NCBI GenBank assembly: GCA_964648005.1
Contig: CAZYKR010000229.1
Span: 1-7,155, forward strand
Length of the DNA: 7,155 bases
Reading direction: 5' to 3'
DNA from: JAGQTE01 sp964648005
GTDB taxonomy: Bacteria > Actinomycetota > Acidimicrobiia > Acidimicrobiales > Acidimicrobilacustridaceae
The notes beneath the pieces were generated by a model. That model did no database searches, had not been told where the DNA came from, and saw nothing but the letters and a program-made list of their open reading frames with translations. This document shows positions 5,395 to 7,155 of the stretch, one piece after another (position 1 is the stretch's first letter; every line of letters begins with the position of its first letter). A program made the position numbers and the translations under genes.

Positions 5395-6045
5395 ATGTCG
5401 GCTCCATCCGGTGCGGGGGCCCCCTCCGGCGGGGCGATGCGGCGAGCAGTCTCCGACGCCGACAAGGGTCGCCGTCGGGACGAGCTGCTGGCGGCGGCGC
5501 GCGACACCTTCGCCACCAAGGGGTACCACGGCACGACCATGGCCGACGTGGCCCGCGCCGCCGACCTGTCCTACGGCGTGGCGTACTGGTACTTCGACTC
5601 CAAGGACGACCTGTTCAAGGCAGTCATGAGCGCCGAGGCGGGGGCGTTGCGGGCCCGCATCGGGGCGTCGTTGACCGACATGGCCCCGAGCGGCTTCCGA
5701 GCGGTGCTGACGGCTGCCGTCGCCGCCACCTTCGCCTACTTCGACGAGAACCCCGCCGCCGGGGTGCTGCTCTTTCGCGAACCGGTGGCGCTGGGCCACG
5801 ACGTCGAGCGTCACCTGCTCGACATCTTCGAGGGGTTCATCGGGGCGCTCGGGCGGGGCATGGGTGCCGGCGCCGCCGACGTCGACGTCGCCGGCCGGCC
5901 GATGGCGCTGACGGCGTTCGTGGTGGCGACGCTCATCAGCTCGGTCGCCCTGCGGCGCTCGCGCACCGACGACGGCATGTCCGCCGACGAGGCCGCCGCC
6001 TACGTCGTCGGACTCGTCTTCGACGGGATCGGGCGCGTACCGTGA
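5395..6045 (+). CDS. TetR-family transcriptional regulator, divergent from the SCP2 gene
   Basis: This is a 216-aa regulator. After a flexible Gly/Ala/Ser-rich start (1-20) comes the helix-turn-helix domain: RDELLAAARDTFATKGYHGT (28-47), then TMADVARAADLSYGVAYWYF (48-67) and DSKDDLFKAVM. This is a very clear TetR signature. The C-terminal domain (about 85-216) is all-helical with FREPVALG and FVVATLISSVALRR segments. Ligand unknown. ATG 5395 is chosen because the TAGGAT box places the transcription start on it; ATG 5437 (residue 15) is also possible. The gene is divergent from the SCP2-TetR operon and shares a 197-bp control region with two inverted repeats. Divergent TetR genes often repress the neighbouring operon and themselves, which is the working inference here. 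The glycosyltransferase gene starts 48 bp after its stop and is probably on the same transcript. Confidence 0.93.
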   Translation: MSAPSGAGAPSGGAMRRAVSDADKGRRRDELLAAARDTFATKGYHGTTMADVARAADLSYGVAYWYFDSKDDLFKAVMSAEAGALRARIGASLTDMAPSGFRAVLTAAVAATFAYFDENPAAGVLLFREPVALGHDVERHLLDIFEGFIGALGRGMGAGAADVDVAGRPMALTAFVVATLISSVALRRSRTDDGMSADEAAAYVVGLVFDGIGRVP

Positions 6046-6093
6046 GCGACCACGAGGCGGCGGCCACGGCGCGCGAGGGGGCACGGGACGATC

Positions 6094-7155
6094 ATGGGTG
6101 ACGACGCCATCGACGCCCTGCGCGCCACCGCAGCCACCGCCGGCATCCGCCACCTCCACATCGTCGCCTGGCGCGATCTCGCCGACGTCGAGGCGGGCGG
6201 TTCCGAGGTGTACGTCGCCCGGCTCGCCGAGCGCTATGCGGCCGCCGGCATGGAGGTGTTCGTGCGGACCTCCTATGCCCAGGGCCATCGCCCGCGGGGC
6301 GAGCGCGACGGCTACCAGCTGCTGCGGCGCGCCGGGCGCAACATGGTGTTCCCGACGACCATCGTCGAGGAGGTCACCCGCCGGCACGGGCCGATCGACG
6401 CCCTCATCGAGGTCTGGAACGGTGTGCCGTACTTCAGCCCTATGTGGTTCCGCGGCCCCAACGCGGTGATCCTGCACCACCTCCACCAGGAGATGTGGGA
6501 CCTCGTCCTCGAGTCGCCTCAGCTCGCCCGCATCGGCCGGTTCCTCGAGGCTCGGGTGGCGCCGCTGTTCTACCGGCGCACCCAGGTGGTCACCGACTCG
6601 CCGTCCTCGCGCGCCGAGATCGTGGACGTGCTGCGGCTCGACCCGGCCAGGGTGGGGATCGCCCCGCCCGGCATCGACGAGCGGTTCCGCCCGGCGGACG
6701 CGCAGAGCCCGACGCCGCTGGTGGTCGCCGTGGGTCGACTCATGCCCGCCAAGCGCTTCGACGAGCTCATCCGCGTCGCCGCCGCCTGCAAGCCCGACCA
6801 CCCCGACCTCGAGCTCGTGATCGTGGGCGACGGCTACGAGCGCGAAGCCCTGCTGGCCCAGATCGCCGAGCTCGGGGCCGACTCGTGGATCCACCTGCCC
6901 GGCTTCGTCAACGACGACGAGCTGCTCGAGCTCTACCAGCGGGCGTGGGTCGTGGCCTCGGCGTCGATGGCCGAAGGGTGGGGCATGACCCTCACCGAGG
7001 CAGCGGCGTGCGGCACCCCCGCGGTGGCGACCGACATAGCGGGGCACTCCGACGCGGTCGCACGTGACCGTTCCGGGCTGCTGGCCGACACCGACGACGA
7101 CCTGGCCGCCGCGCTCGTGGCGGTCCTCTCCGACGATGCCCTGCGGCGCCGTCTC
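6094..7155 (+). CDS. GT4-family glycosyltransferase (3' end outside window)
   Basis: The frame is open from ATG 6094 to the window end, giving 354 residues of an incomplete protein; full GT4 enzymes are usually about 370-420 aa, so most is present. The N-terminal Rossmann domain begins LHIVAWRDLADVEAGGSEVY (21-40), where GGSE fits the acceptor/donor loop of GT-B enzymes. The second domain has PLVVAVGRLMPAKRFDELI (208-226), LVIVGDGYER (241-250), IHLPGFVNDDELLELYQRAW (266-285) and the donor-site motif AEGWGMTLTEAAACGTPAVA (293-312). Within the last, E294 and E302 form the family's E-x7-E pair. It should transfer a sugar from a nucleotide sugar to a glycan, lipid or small molecule; the substrates cannot be told. 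No other in-frame start exists after the stop at 6043. A weak AGGGGG lies about 12 nt upstream. No signal peptide or membrane segment is seen. Confidence 0.93.
   Translation, partial: MGDDAIDALRATAATAGIRHLHIVAWRDLADVEAGGSEVYVARLAERYAAAGMEVFVRTSYAQGHRPRGERDGYQLLRRAGRNMVFPTTIVEEVTRRHGPIDALIEVWNGVPYFSPMWFRGPNAVILHHLHQEMWDLVLESPQLARIGRFLEARVAPLFYRRTQVVTDSPSSRAEIVDVLRLDPARVGIAPPGIDERFRPADAQSPTPLVVAVGRLMPAKRFDELIRVAAACKPDHPDLELVIVGDGYEREALLAQIAELGADSWIHLPGFVNDDELLELYQRAWVVASASMAEGWGMTLTEAAACGTPAVATDIAGHSDAVARDRSGLLADTDDDLAAALVAVLSDDALRRRL

Noticed and set aside
4909..7047. 712-codon minus-strand open frame opposite the TetR and glycosyltransferase genes
   Set aside because: It crosses the SCP2 gene in another frame, both palindromes and two well-supported plus-strand genes. 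The translation shows no family motif and is explained by GC-rich codon structure.

Overview
The window is about 70% G+C. Its genes are tightly packed and use GC-ending codons. Three plus-strand genes start a few bases after a TANNNT-like -10 box, as in leaderless actinobacterial genes. Together with an SCP2-type sterol-carrier protein, several TetR regulators and an open GT4 glycosyltransferase, this suggests a chromosomal segment of a high-GC actinobacterium, possibly of the Acidimicrobiia. That placement is inferred from style, not from a marker gene. I see no RNA genes, CRISPR array, insertion sequence or prophage.

Layout: (1) 1-641, plus: the 3' end of a hybrid sensor kinase or receiver-Hpt protein. 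It is convergent with (2) 667-1380, minus: an OmpR/PhoB-type response regulator with no kinase gene beside it on its own strand. (3) 1381-1518: a divergent promoter region with a 14-bp near-perfect direct repeat. (4) 1519-2508, plus: a protein with the Glu/Leu/Phe/Val dehydrogenase fold pattern in which the catalytic lysines and the glycine-rich NAD loop are replaced, so probably a pseudoenzyme. (5) 2509-2623: a promoter region with overlapping inverted repeats. (6) 2624-4117, plus: a complete class I photolyase with an extra acidic tail. (7) 4118-4166: a short convergent gap with a 15-bp repeat present three times. (8) 4167-4784 and 4769-5197, minus: an overlapping pair, SCP2 protein then TetR regulator. 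(9) 5198-5394: a divergent control region with two strong inverted repeats. (10) 5395-6045, plus: a second TetR regulator. (11) 6094-7155, plus: a GT4 glycosyltransferase that runs off the window end.

The window combines phosphorelay signalling, light-driven DNA repair and a TetR-flanked lipid-carrier locus. The SCP2/TetR pair and the divergent TetR gene look like one regulated locus, with the operator candidates lying between them. I do not see one obvious new multi-gene system. The best leads are the degenerate dehydrogenase at 1519-2508 and the inverted repeats at 5244-5338.
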